Both the position numbers and the translations under genes were made by a program. From the NCBI RefSeq assembly GCF_026339735.1, contig NZ_JAPEQG010000001.1:8617001-8681000 (forward strand): a DNA stretch of 64,000 nt, written 5' to 3'. How positions within the stretch are numbered: the first letter of the stretch is position 1; every line of letters begins with the position of its first letter. The notes below the pieces were generated by a model. It worked only from the letters and a program-made list of their open reading frames with translations, was not told the origin of the DNA and searched no databases. The stretch comes from Streptomyces sp. NBC_01669 (GTDB lineage: Bacteria > Actinomycetota > Actinomycetes > Streptomycetales > Streptomycetaceae). Below are positions 1-6,990 of this stretch, piece by piece.

Positions 1-460
1 CGGCTCCGGCACCACCGCGCCGGGCACGGCCAGGAGCACCCGTACGGTGTCCCCGGGCACGGCCGAGTCGCCGTCCGCGAGCGCCTCGCCGCGCACCCAG
101 GAGGAGTTCGCGGCCTCGGTCTCCGCCGAGGTCGAACGCAACAGGCAGCGCGCGACCAAGCAGCTCGCAGGGGTGCAGGGTCAGGGGAACGCCGTGAAGG
201 ACGTCTCGGTGACCGGGCTGCCGGTCGCCAAGTCCGAGCAGTTCCGAAGCGCCCTGGTCCGCGTCACCAACCCCACCGACAAGCCGGCGTTCTACGCGGT
301 CCGGGTGGAGTTCGTCGACGCGTCGGGGAAGGTCCTCGATTCCGTGGTGCTCGGCTTCGCGGACGCCCCGCCCGGCAGGACGGTCAGTGAACACGCGAAC
401 AGCCGTAAGGCAGCGGGCGTCAAGTCGTTCCCCCGGATCGCCCAGGCCGAGCGCAGCTGA
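1..460 (+). CDS. hypothetical protein, 3' part only (FxLYD-like)
   Basis: The reading frame is already open at the first base, so this is the C-terminal part of a gene that starts outside the window; at least 152 residues are visible before the TGA at 458-460. The first ~35 visible residues are rich in Ser, Thr, Pro and Gly, like a linker after a signal or membrane anchor. A charged stretch follows, and then a compact beta-rich part with the motif VRVTNPTDKPAFYAVRVEF. That resembles FxLYD/DUF3426-type immunoglobulin-like domains, where a 'ties between neighbours' Asn-Pro-Thr-Asp turn is common. It is probably an extracytoplasmic or lipoprotein domain of unknown function. The next gene starts 13 bases downstream on the same strand, so the two may be co-transcribed, though no functional link is evident. 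The domain assignment is a guess; the reading frame itself looks real. Confidence 0.6.
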   Translation, partial: GSGTTAPGTARSTRTVSPGTAESPSASASPRTQEEFAASVSAEVERNRQRATKQLAGVQGQGNAVKDVSVTGLPVAKSEQFRSALVRVTNPTDKPAFYAVRVEFVDASGKVLDSVVLGFADAPPGRTVSEHANSRKAAGVKSFPRIAQAERS

Positions 461-473
461 CGACGGGGGCGAG

Positions 474-1817
474 GTGAGCGCCGCCGCCGACGCAGTGACG
501 GACGTCCTGCGGGAACTGCGCAGCCGGTTCATGGGGGAGAGGGCCGGAGAACTCATCGACTACATCCCCCAGTTGGCGCTGGCCGACCCGGACGCCTTCG
601 GGCTGGCGCTGATCAGCATGGACGGCCACCGCTACAGCACCGGTGAGGCCGATGCCCCGTTCACCATGCAGTCCGTGTCGAAGCCATTCGTCTATGCCCT
701 CGCGCTGTCCGTCCTCGGACTCGACGAGGTGTGCCGCTGGGTGAATGCCGAGCCCAGTGGCGAGGCGTTCAACGCCATCAGCCTGGAACGGGCGACCGGA
801 CGTCCGGCCAACGCCATGGTCAACGCCGGTGCGATCGTCACCACCGCGCTGATCCCGGACACCGCCGACGCTCCGAGGTTCGACCGCATCCTGGACTGCC
901 TGAGCCGTTTCGCCGGACGGCAGTTGGACGTCGACGAGGCGGTGTACGCCTCCGAGGTCGCCACCGGCGACCGCAACCGCGCCCTCGCCTACCTGATCCG
1001 CAGCACCGGTCTGCTGCCCGTCGACCCGGTGGCGTCGGTCGAGACCTACTTCCGGCAGTGCGCGGTGCGGGTCACGGCCCTCGACCTCGCCGCGATGGCT
1101 GCGACGCTCGCGCACGGCGGGGTGAACCCGCTCACCGGTGAGGCGGTCGTCGAGGAAACGGTCGCCGCGCAGGTGCTCGCCGTGATGGCGACGTGCGGCA
1201 TGTACGACGCCTCGGGCGACTGGCTGCTGCGAGTGGGGCTGCCCGCCAAGAGCGGGGTGTCGGGTGGTCTGATCGCAGCGGGACCGGCCCGGTTCGGCCT
1301 GGCGACGTACAGTCCGCCCCTCGATCCGACCGGCACCTCGGTGCGCGGACGCCGAGCGCTGGGGGCGCTCTCGGAGCGGCTCGGTCTGCACCTGATGCAC
1401 AACCCGGCACTCGCCGGTTCGACCGTCACTCTGGTCACCACCGCCGACGACCTGCCGTCCGCCCCGACGGGGGAGCAGGAGCGTGCTCTGCGGGAGCAGG
1501 TGTCGGTCGTGGCCGCGCAGGGGGCGCTCGACTTCACCGCGGTGGAACGGGTGCTGTACGCGCTCGACGAGTCGCGGACGCAGGAAACCGCGTCCGTGGT
1601 GCTGGATCTGCGACAGGTGACAGGGGTGGACACCGTGGCCCTGGCGATGCTGCGGTCCGGACTGGAGCGGCTCGCGGAGGGCGGCCGGCGGACGGCGGTG
1701 GTCGACCCGGCGGGCCACTTGGCAGCAGTGTCCGCCGGCGAAGGTCCGACGGCGCCCCAGCGGTTCACCTCACGCGACGAGGCCGTCGAACGCGTTGCTC
1801 ATGACCTGGAGCCCTAG
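474..1817 (+). CDS. glsA: glutaminase fused to a C-terminal STAS domain
   Basis: Serine-dependent glutaminase (L-glutamine to L-glutamate plus ammonia), 447 residues from a GTG at 474 preceded by GGGGGCGAG. Earlier in-frame starts exist but would run deep into the previous gene. The beta-lactamase-like catalytic domain fills residues 1-310: the SxxK motif is QSVSK (Ser67, Lys70), and the family signature NAMVNAGAI is at 113-121. Ordinary bacterial GlsA is about 310 residues. Here a further ~130 residues carry a STAS (anti-sigma antagonist-like) fold, with VVLDLRQVTGVDTVAL as its core strand-helix; the usual phospho-acceptor Ser is not obvious. Glutaminase-STAS fusions are known in actinobacteria, and the STAS part may sense a ligand or partner. 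The gene converges on the nuclease gene across a strong hairpin. Start and family are secure; the role of the STAS part is inference. Confidence 0.9.
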   Translation: MSAAADAVTDVLRELRSRFMGERAGELIDYIPQLALADPDAFGLALISMDGHRYSTGEADAPFTMQSVSKPFVYALALSVLGLDEVCRWVNAEPSGEAFNAISLERATGRPANAMVNAGAIVTTALIPDTADAPRFDRILDCLSRFAGRQLDVDEAVYASEVATGDRNRALAYLIRSTGLLPVDPVASVETYFRQCAVRVTALDLAAMAATLAHGGVNPLTGEAVVEETVAAQVLAVMATCGMYDASGDWLLRVGLPAKSGVSGGLIAAGPARFGLATYSPPLDPTGTSVRGRRALGALSERLGLHLMHNPALAGSTVTLVTTADDLPSAPTGEQERALREQVSVVAAQGALDFTAVERVLYALDESRTQETASVVLDLRQVTGVDTVALAMLRSGLERLAEGGRRTAVVDPAGHLAAVSAGEGPTAPQRFTSRDEAVERVAHDLEP

Positions 1818-1908
1818 GGGCGACCGGGGCGCCGACACCGGCGAGGGTACGGGCGAGGGTCCGGCCGGCCGTGCCCGTCATGCCTGCCGTACGCGCCGTC
1901 CGCTCGTC

Positions 1909-1951
1909 CGCGGTCACGTCGTCGGGCGGTTCGCCCGACGACGTGACCGCG
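1909..1951. terminator. bidirectional terminator hairpin
   Basis: A perfect 20-bp inverted repeat (arms 1909-1928 and 1932-1951) with a 3-base loop lies between the convergent glutaminase and nuclease genes. It has no T-tract, as is usual for high-GC actinobacterial terminators, and can serve both strands. Confidence 0.75.
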
Positions 1952-1971
1952 TGCTGGACGAATCGGCCGTT

Positions 1972-2802
1972 CTACCAAATGGATTCGACCCATTCCGGGT
2001 GGTCGATGAACGGGTTCCTGTTGTGCTGGTACTGGTCGAATATGACGTCGTTGCGTCGCTTCTCGAAGGTGTCCGGCGGGTCTTCCTGGCTCCACTGCTT
2101 CAGCACGGAGAGCCTGCCGATGTTCGGCGCGGAGCCGTTGTTCACCTTCTCGTTCGGTTCGAGGTCGGCGAAGGCGTCGTCGCCCTCGTAGCGCACCGCC
2201 ATGTAGAGGATCATGCGAGCGACATCGCCCTTGGCCGCATCGCGCGGCTCGAAGGAGTCGCTGTCGGTGTAGTTGCCCGGTGCCCCGCTCACCGCGCTGC
2301 CGCCGTTGTCGAAGTCCTTGTTGCCGCGGATGGAGTTGACGGTGACATCCTCCGGGCGAAGGTGGTGGATGTCGGTGCCGGGTCCGGTGGTGGTGCCGAA
2401 GTCGCCGTGCGACTTGGCCCAGACGTGCTCACGGTTCCACTGGCCGACCGAGCCCCCGTTGTCGCTCTTCGGCTCGGAGCGCCCGGAGTAGATCAGGATG
2501 ACGTTCGAGGAGTTGGCGGGGTCCTGGTCGGTGTTCTTGAGCGCGTCCCAGACCTGGCTGTACGAGATCTTGGACTGGACGCTGATGATCGAGTGCAAGG
2601 CGCTCTTGAGCTGGGTGCCGGTCTTGCCGATCGCGCTCTGGTAGTACGTGTCGTCGAGCGTGGTGAGCGGCGTCGCGGCCGCCGGTGCGGTCCGGGGCGC
2701 GGCAGGTGCCGCCGGTGCGGCGGCGGCCGTGCCGGCGAGAACCGCGAAGGCGGCGAGGGTGGCGAGCAATGGGCGCCGGTGGTGATGGCGGCGACGGGAC
2801 AT
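1972..2802 (-). CDS. secreted endonuclease I family nuclease (EndA/NucM-like)
   Basis: Non-specific DNase of the endonuclease I family, which uses a His-Me finger and cuts double-stranded DNA. The protein is 276 residues from the ATG at 2802, chosen because GGAGAGG sits 8-9 bases upstream; a longer frame to 2832 lacks one. An Arg/His-rich n-region, an Ala/Leu-rich core and an AAAAPAAP stretch form a signal peptide of about 40 residues, so it is exported. The catalytic signature is intact: WNREHVWAKSHG followed by TDIHHLRPED, with the His-Asn/Asp metal site. Its most likely job is extracellular DNA degradation for nutrient scavenging, or DNA turnover during mycelial death. The gene is monocistronic; its upstream region holds a perfect 16-bp palindrome at 2908-2923. 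Confidence 0.93.
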   Translation of the reverse strand: MSRRRHHHRRPLLATLAAFAVLAGTAAAAPAAPAAPRTAPAAATPLTTLDDTYYQSAIGKTGTQLKSALHSIISVQSKISYSQVWDALKNTDQDPANSSNVILIYSGRSEPKSDNGGSVGQWNREHVWAKSHGDFGTTTGPGTDIHHLRPEDVTVNSIRGNKDFDNGGSAVSGAPGNYTDSDSFEPRDAAKGDVARMILYMAVRYEGDDAFADLEPNEKVNNGSAPNIGRLSVLKQWSQEDPPDTFEKRRNDVIFDQYQHNRNPFIDHPEWVESIW

Positions 2803-2907
2803 GTGGGGTGTCCTCTCCGGGGCATGCGGCACCGCGACGCCGTCACGGGGTGGGGGACGGCGCCGTGGTGGTTGTGTGGTACGTGGTCAGCGGGAGCCTT
2901 CCACACG

Positions 2908-2923
2908 CACCGTGATCACGGTG
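2908..2923. promoter_or_regulatory. perfect 16-bp palindrome, probable operator
   Basis: CACCGTGATCACGGTG is a perfect palindrome in the intergenic region between the divergent nuclease gene (start 2802) and a small hypothetical gene (start 3021). The GTGATCAC core resembles sites of CRP/FNR or GntR-type regulators. The bound protein is unknown. Confidence 0.5.
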
Positions 2924-3020
2924 TGAACGCTGCGTACTTATCATGTGCAGGTCAAGTGAACGCTTCGGATGCGCTCCTGGAGCCGCAGGGCGAGAATTGC
3001 CGCAAGGACGAGGAGGCGGC

Positions 3021-3227
3021 ATGAGCGAAGACCCCGAATCCGTATCCGCATCCCTGGCCCGGGGGGTGACCCCGGACAGCCTCTTGCACACCGGCGGGAG
3101 CGACAATGCGTCGGCAGAGGACCTGGTGCTCGCCTCCGGGCGGGACCTGACTCCGCAGAATCTGGAGTGGGCACAGCGCCGGCTGGCACGAGAGGGCCGG
3201 GCGGCAATCGAAAAGCAGTTGCCTTAG
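3021..3227 (+). CDS. small conserved-looking hypothetical protein
   Basis: A 68-residue acidic, soluble protein starting at ATG 3021, which is preceded by GAGGAGG. It has no membrane segment or signal peptide. The sequence is rich in Asp, Glu, Ser and Ala in the first half, with GVTPDSLLHTGG and ASGRDLTPQNLEWAQ, and ends in a basic helix (RRLAREGRAAIEKQLP). The good ribosome site, normal codon usage and following terminator support it as real. The pattern of a helical C-terminus after a disordered N-terminus is common in small Streptomyces regulatory or adaptor proteins, but I do not recognise a family and assign no function. Confidence 0.65.
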   Translation: MSEDPESVSASLARGVTPDSLLHTGGSDNASAEDLVLASGRDLTPQNLEWAQRRLAREGRAAIEKQLP

Positions 3228-3251
3228 AGGAACTCACAGTGGGCGGCCGGC

Positions 3252-3283
3252 GCGGCGGGGAGTGTGTGGGCGCTCCCCGCCGC
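3252..3283 (+). terminator. hairpin terminator
   Basis: An 11-bp perfect stem (3252-3262 with 3273-3283, GCGGCGGGGAG) around a 10-base loop lies directly after the 68-residue gene and before the methyltransferase gene. It probably ends the former transcript. Confidence 0.6.
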
Positions 3284-3303
3284 TCGGCTAGCCTGAAGGC
3301 ACA

Positions 3304-4461
3304 ATGAACCGTTTGACGACGTCAAAGGGCGAGTACGAGCTCGCCCGCTACCCCGAGCACCCGCGCGACCCGTTCCGCGCCTGGGACGCTGCCGACGAAT
3401 ATCTGCTCCAGCAGCTGGAGGGGACCGACGGTGCGACCCCGGTCGAGCTGACCGGCACCGTGGTCGTGGTGGGTGACCGCTGGGGCGCCCTGAGTACGGT
3501 GCTGGCCGGGCACCACCCCGTACAGATCACCGACTCGTACCTCGCCCAGCGTGCGACGCTGGCGAACCTCGTCCGCAACGGCCACGACGAGGACGCCGTA
3601 CGTCTCCTGTCGGCCAGGGACACCCCGCCGGACCGGATCGACGTCCTTCTCGTGCGGGTTCCCAAGAGCCTCGCGCTTCTGGAGGATCAGCTGCACCGGC
3701 TCGCGCCCGCCGTGCACGCCGGAACCGTCGTCATCGGCACCGGCATGGTGAAGGAGATCCACACCTCCACCCTCAAACTGTTCGAGCGGATCATCGGCCC
3801 CACCCGCACCTCGCTCGCGGTGAAGAAGGCTCGGCTGATCTTCTGCACCCCGGACCCGGCGCTGGCCCGTACCCCCAGCCCCTGGCCGTACCGGTACGAG
3901 CTGCCCGGCGACGTCGGCGCGGTCTCCGGCCGGACCGTGGTCAACCACGCCGGGATCTTCTGTGCCGAGCGCCTCGACATCGGCACCCGCTTCTTCCTGA
4001 ACCATCTTCCCGAGCGCACCGGCCACGACCGCGTCGTGGACCTGGGCTGCGGCAACGGGGTCGTCGGCACCTCCGCCGCGCTCGCCAACCCCGGAGCGGC
4101 GGTCACCTTCGTCGACGAGTCCTACCAGGCGGTCGCGTCCGCCGAGGCGACCTTCTGTGCCAATGTCGGCGCGGACGCCGAGGCACGCTTCCTGGTCGGT
4201 GACGGGACGGCGGACCTGGTCCCGGGCAGCGTGGACCTGGTGCTCAACAACCCACCGTTCCACTCGCATCTGGCGACCACCGACGCCACCGCCCGGAACA
4301 TGTTCCACGGGGCGCGGACCGTGCTGCGGCAGGGCGGCGAGCTGTGGGTCGTCGGCAACCGGCACCTCGGGTACCACACGCAGCTGCGCCGGATCTTCGG
4401 CAACTGCGCCACCGTCGCCGGCGACCCGAAGTTCGTCGTGCTGCGCGCCGTCAAGCGCTGA
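3304..4461 (+). CDS. RlmG/RsmC-like rRNA guanine-N2 methyltransferase
   Basis: SAM-dependent class I methyltransferase of 385 residues, close to the length of E. coli RlmG (23S rRNA m2G1835) and RsmC. It has their two-module plan: a degenerate N-terminal Rossmann-like half (residues 1-190, with VVVGDRWGAL in the pseudo-motif position) and an active C-terminal half. In the active half, VVDLGCGNGVVG (about 246-257) is the SAM-binding loop and LVLNNPPFH is the N-P-P-F motif typical of N-methylation of exocyclic amines. The start at ATG 3304 follows GAAGG. Its neighbours give no hint of a specific target. It most likely modifies a guanine in 16S or 23S rRNA; which one cannot be told from sequence. 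Confidence 0.85.
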   Translation: MNRLTTSKGEYELARYPEHPRDPFRAWDAADEYLLQQLEGTDGATPVELTGTVVVVGDRWGALSTVLAGHHPVQITDSYLAQRATLANLVRNGHDEDAVRLLSARDTPPDRIDVLLVRVPKSLALLEDQLHRLAPAVHAGTVVIGTGMVKEIHTSTLKLFERIIGPTRTSLAVKKARLIFCTPDPALARTPSPWPYRYELPGDVGAVSGRTVVNHAGIFCAERLDIGTRFFLNHLPERTGHDRVVDLGCGNGVVGTSAALANPGAAVTFVDESYQAVASAEATFCANVGADAEARFLVGDGTADLVPGSVDLVLNNPPFHSHLATTDATARNMFHGARTVLRQGGELWVVGNRHLGYHTQLRRIFGNCATVAGDPKFVVLRAVKR

Positions 4462-4497
4462 CACCCCGGGTGCGGTTCCGCGGCCCTTCCGGATTCT

Positions 4498-4511
4498 TGC
4501 AACACGTTCTA
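4498..4511. promoter_or_regulatory. KstR-like operator motif upstream of acyl-CoA dehydrogenase
   Basis: TGCAACACGTTCTA fits the TnnAACnnGTTnnA pattern described for the TetR-family lipid/steroid regulator KstR. It lies 54 bases before the start of the acyl-CoA dehydrogenase gene. The match is short and could be chance, but position and downstream function agree. Confidence 0.4.
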
Positions 4512-4564
4512 CTGTGTGCGCCGCCGCACACGGACGACGCGACCGCGAGACTCCTGGAGGGGCC

Positions 4565-5743
4565 GTGCACCTCGAATACACGCCTGAGCAGCAGCAGTTG
4601 CGCGCCGAGCTGCGCACGTACTTCGCCGGACTCGTTCCCGACAACGCCTACGCCAGATACGACGACCCCACCGTCCAGAAACGCTTCTACCGCGAGACGA
4701 TCCGACGCCTCGGCGCCGACGGCTGGCTCGGCGTCGGCTGGCCCACGGAGTTCGGCGGACGCGGCCTGTCCCCGATGGAACAGTTCATCTTCTTCGACGA
4801 AGCGGCCCAGGCGGGCGTACCGCTGCCCCTGATGGCGCTCAACACCGTCGGCCCGACGATCATGCAGTTCGGTACCGACGAACAGAAGGCGTACTTCCTG
4901 CCGAAGATCCTGGCAGGCGAGATCGACTTCGCGATCGGCTACAGCGAACCCGACGCGGGCACCGACCTCGCGGCCCTCAAGACCCGCGCCGTACGCGACG
5001 GCGACACATATGTGGTCAACGGGCAGAAGATCTGGACGACCAACGGCGACACCGCCGACTGGGTGTGGCTCGCCGTCCGCACCGATCCCGACGCCCCGCC
5101 GCACAAGGGCATCACCATGCTGCTCGTCCCCACGAGCGACCCCGGCTACTCCTGCACCCTGATCAACACCCTCGCCTCGCACGACACCACTGCAAGCTAC
5201 TACGAGAACATCCGCGTCCCCCTCTCCCGTCGCGTCGGCGACGAGAACAAGGGATGGCGGCTCATCACCAACCAGCTCAATCACGAGCGCGTCACCCTCG
5301 CCGCCCACGGCACCATGGCCATCCGCGCCCTCCACAACGTGCAGCGCTGGGCCGCCGGCACCGAGCTCGCCGACGGGCGCCGGGTCATCGACCTCGGCTG
5401 GGTCCGTGCCCTCCTCGCCCGGACCCACACCCGGCTCGACGCCATGAAGCTTCTCAACTGGCAGATGGTCTCCGCCGTCCAGCGGTCCACCCTCACCCCG
5501 CAGGACGCCTCCGCCGTCAAGGTCTTTGGCTCCGAGGCGCGACGCGACGCCTACGCCTGGCTGATGCAGATCCTCGGCTCGGCCGGACCGCTCAAGGAAG
5601 GCTCGGCGGGCGCCGTCCTGCACGGCGAACTCGAACGGGGATACCGGTCCGCGGTCATCTTCACCTTCGGTGGTGGCAACAACGAGATACAGCGGGAAAT
5701 CATCTCGTGGATCGGCCTGGGGATGCCGCGCGTACGCCGCTGA
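4565..5743 (+). CDS. acyl-CoA dehydrogenase (FadE type)
   Basis: FAD-dependent acyl-CoA dehydrogenase, 392 residues from GTG 4565 with GGAGG six bases upstream. It performs the first, alpha-beta desaturation step of acyl-CoA oxidation. The N-terminal helical domain (LEYTPEQQQLRAELR) is followed by the middle beta domain with AIGYSEPDAGTDLAAL and NGQKIWTTNGD (FAD/substrate loop). The C-terminal helical domain ends in FTFGGGNNEIQREIIS, the usual FadE end signature. The family relatives I recall with this ending are actinobacterial FadE proteins of steroid or branched-chain catabolism, where some act as heterodimers; no partner gene is adjacent here. The KstR-like site upstream fits that idea. 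Function as an ACAD is firm; the substrate is open. Confidence 0.92.
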   Translation: MHLEYTPEQQQLRAELRTYFAGLVPDNAYARYDDPTVQKRFYRETIRRLGADGWLGVGWPTEFGGRGLSPMEQFIFFDEAAQAGVPLPLMALNTVGPTIMQFGTDEQKAYFLPKILAGEIDFAIGYSEPDAGTDLAALKTRAVRDGDTYVVNGQKIWTTNGDTADWVWLAVRTDPDAPPHKGITMLLVPTSDPGYSCTLINTLASHDTTASYYENIRVPLSRRVGDENKGWRLITNQLNHERVTLAAHGTMAIRALHNVQRWAAGTELADGRRVIDLGWVRALLARTHTRLDAMKLLNWQMVSAVQRSTLTPQDASAVKVFGSEARRDAYAWLMQILGSAGPLKEGSAGAVLHGELERGYRSAVIFTFGGGNNEIQREIISWIGLGMPRVRR

Positions 5744-6023
5744 GGGTTTGTGACCAGGCTCTTTAGTTGACACAAAAGCAGGCTAGTTGGCACCGAATAT
5801 TGCGGCCGTTCCAAGGGATGTCCCGCAACTGATCTTGGCATGAAGGTTGGTTGTCAGGACTGGATCCTGGGGACCACTGGGGCGCTCCGTCGCCACGGTC
5901 GCGTCGTTCTCGCGGACTGTCCGGTTTGGTCACTTGGTGTCCAAGGTGACCCAGGGCGCGACGGGTGGCGGGCGGATCTGTCTGGGGAAATGGGCGGCAG
6001 AGTCCGCCTGCTATGGTGCGCCG
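5744..6023. other. AT-richer intergenic stretch, possible IS relic
   Basis: This 280-base gap is noticeably less GC-rich than its surroundings, for example the part containing TTAGTTGACACAAAAG near 5763. No coding frame looks real. The segment around 5815-5835 (AGGGATGTCCCGCAACTGAT) resembles sequence I associate with the flanks of Streptomyces IS elements, and an IS fragment lies 0.5 kb downstream. The match is from memory and weak. Confidence 0.25.
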
Positions 6024-6458
6024 ATGTCAACGATCAAGAGGTTCCAAGTCACCTTTGACTGCGCAGAACCTGAGCGCCTCGCTCGTTTCTGGTGCGAGGT
6101 GTTGGGGTATGTCATACCGCCGCCACCGGAGGGGTTCGCCACCTGGGACGATTTCAACCGTACCCTGCCTCCTGAGGAGCAGGGTTCATGGTTCGCCTGC
6201 AGTGATCCCTCAGGCGTGGGCCCGCGCCTGTACTTCCAGCGCGTCCCCGAAGGCAAGATCGTCAAGAATCGGGTGCATCTCGACGTCCGGGTCGGCACCG
6301 GGCTCGTGGGGGACGAGCGCCTCGCCACGCTCGAAGCTGAGTGCGCACGGCTGGTCGCGCTCGGCGCCACCCATGTGCAAACGCTGTATGCCGATGAGGA
6401 AAACGAGTCGTGCATCCCAATGCTGGACATCGAGGGCAACGAATTCTGTATCGACTGA
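6024..6458 (+). CDS. VOC-family (glyoxalase/bleomycin-resistance-like) protein
   Basis: A 144-residue protein from ATG 6024. It consists of two beta-alpha-beta-beta-beta modules of the vicinal-oxygen-chelate fold. The first module begins FQVTFDCAEPERLARFWCEVLGY, the usual entry into the DUF/VOC type (Glyoxalase_6), and is followed by WFACSDPSGVGPRLYFQRVPE. The second has NRVHLDVRVG, GATHVQTLY and MLDIEGNEFCID, the last matching the common 'DPEGNEFC' end. Such proteins act as small-molecule binding or sequestering proteins or as simple metal enzymes; no substrate can be assigned. The start was chosen at the first Met that begins the fold, since the preceding in-frame sequence is not protein-like. 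A terminator hairpin follows at 6473-6496, and an IS fragment after that. Confidence 0.85.
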   Translation: MSTIKRFQVTFDCAEPERLARFWCEVLGYVIPPPPEGFATWDDFNRTLPPEEQGSWFACSDPSGVGPRLYFQRVPEGKIVKNRVHLDVRVGTGLVGDERLATLEAECARLVALGATHVQTLYADEENESCIPMLDIEGNEFCID

Positions 6459-6472
6459 GCATTCTCCGAGCA

Positions 6473-6496
6473 GGGGAGGCGGGGAGCCGCCTCCCC
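6473..6496 (+). terminator. hairpin terminator
   Basis: A 10-bp perfect stem (GGGGAGGCGG at 6473-6482 with its complement at 6487-6496) and a 4-base loop start 14 bases after the VOC gene stop codon. Confidence 0.65.
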
Positions 6497-6527
6497 GGGG
6501 CCGCTCTGGTCTCGTATGGGGCGGGAG

Positions 6528-6960
6528 TTACCCCGTGAGGGCGAGGTTGTGCAGCCGGGCGATGCCGAGCATGGCGGTGTGAACGCCGTCGCCTTTCAGA
6601 CGGCAGTCACGAAGGATCTTCCATGCCTTCATCCGCGCGAAGGCGTGCTCGACGCGGGCCCGGACCTTGCGGTGGGAAGTGTTGTGCTCCTCTTTCCAAG
6701 CTGGCAGTTCGGTCTGGCCGCGTTCACGGCGGTGCGGGATGAGCAGGCCGGTGCCCCGATAGCCGCCGTCCGCGATGACCGTGGCCCGGCCGACGGCAGC
6801 CTTCGCACCAGAAAGTTCCCACGCCTTGCAATCGTTGCGGTTGCCCGTGACCGGTCGGCCGACGGCGACGACGAGTCGGGTATCGGCGTCGATGACGACC
6901 TGGTGGTTGGTCGAGTACCGGTAGTTCTTCGACTGCTCGGCAACCTGCGAGCAGGGGCGC
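6528..6960 (-). pseudogene. IS5-type transposase, C-terminal fragment
   Basis: Reading on the minus strand, the frame ending at 6528 encodes about 140 residues matching the C-terminal half of an IS5-group DDE transposase of the DDE_Tnp_4 kind: NYRYSTNHQVVIDADTRLV, then VIADGGYRG carrying the second catalytic Asp, then HRKVRARVEHAFARMKAWK carrying the Glu, and LHNLALTG at the end. The N-terminal part with the helix-turn-helix and the first catalytic Asp is absent. Upstream of about 6950 the frame loses all similarity and runs into the end of the phosphatase gene, which ends at 6991. The protein cannot be active. The junction marks a deletion or insertion boundary and the left edge of an IS-rich scar. 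Confidence 0.85.
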
Positions 6961-6990
6961 CCGCACGGGGCCGTAACGAGCAGGCCCCGG

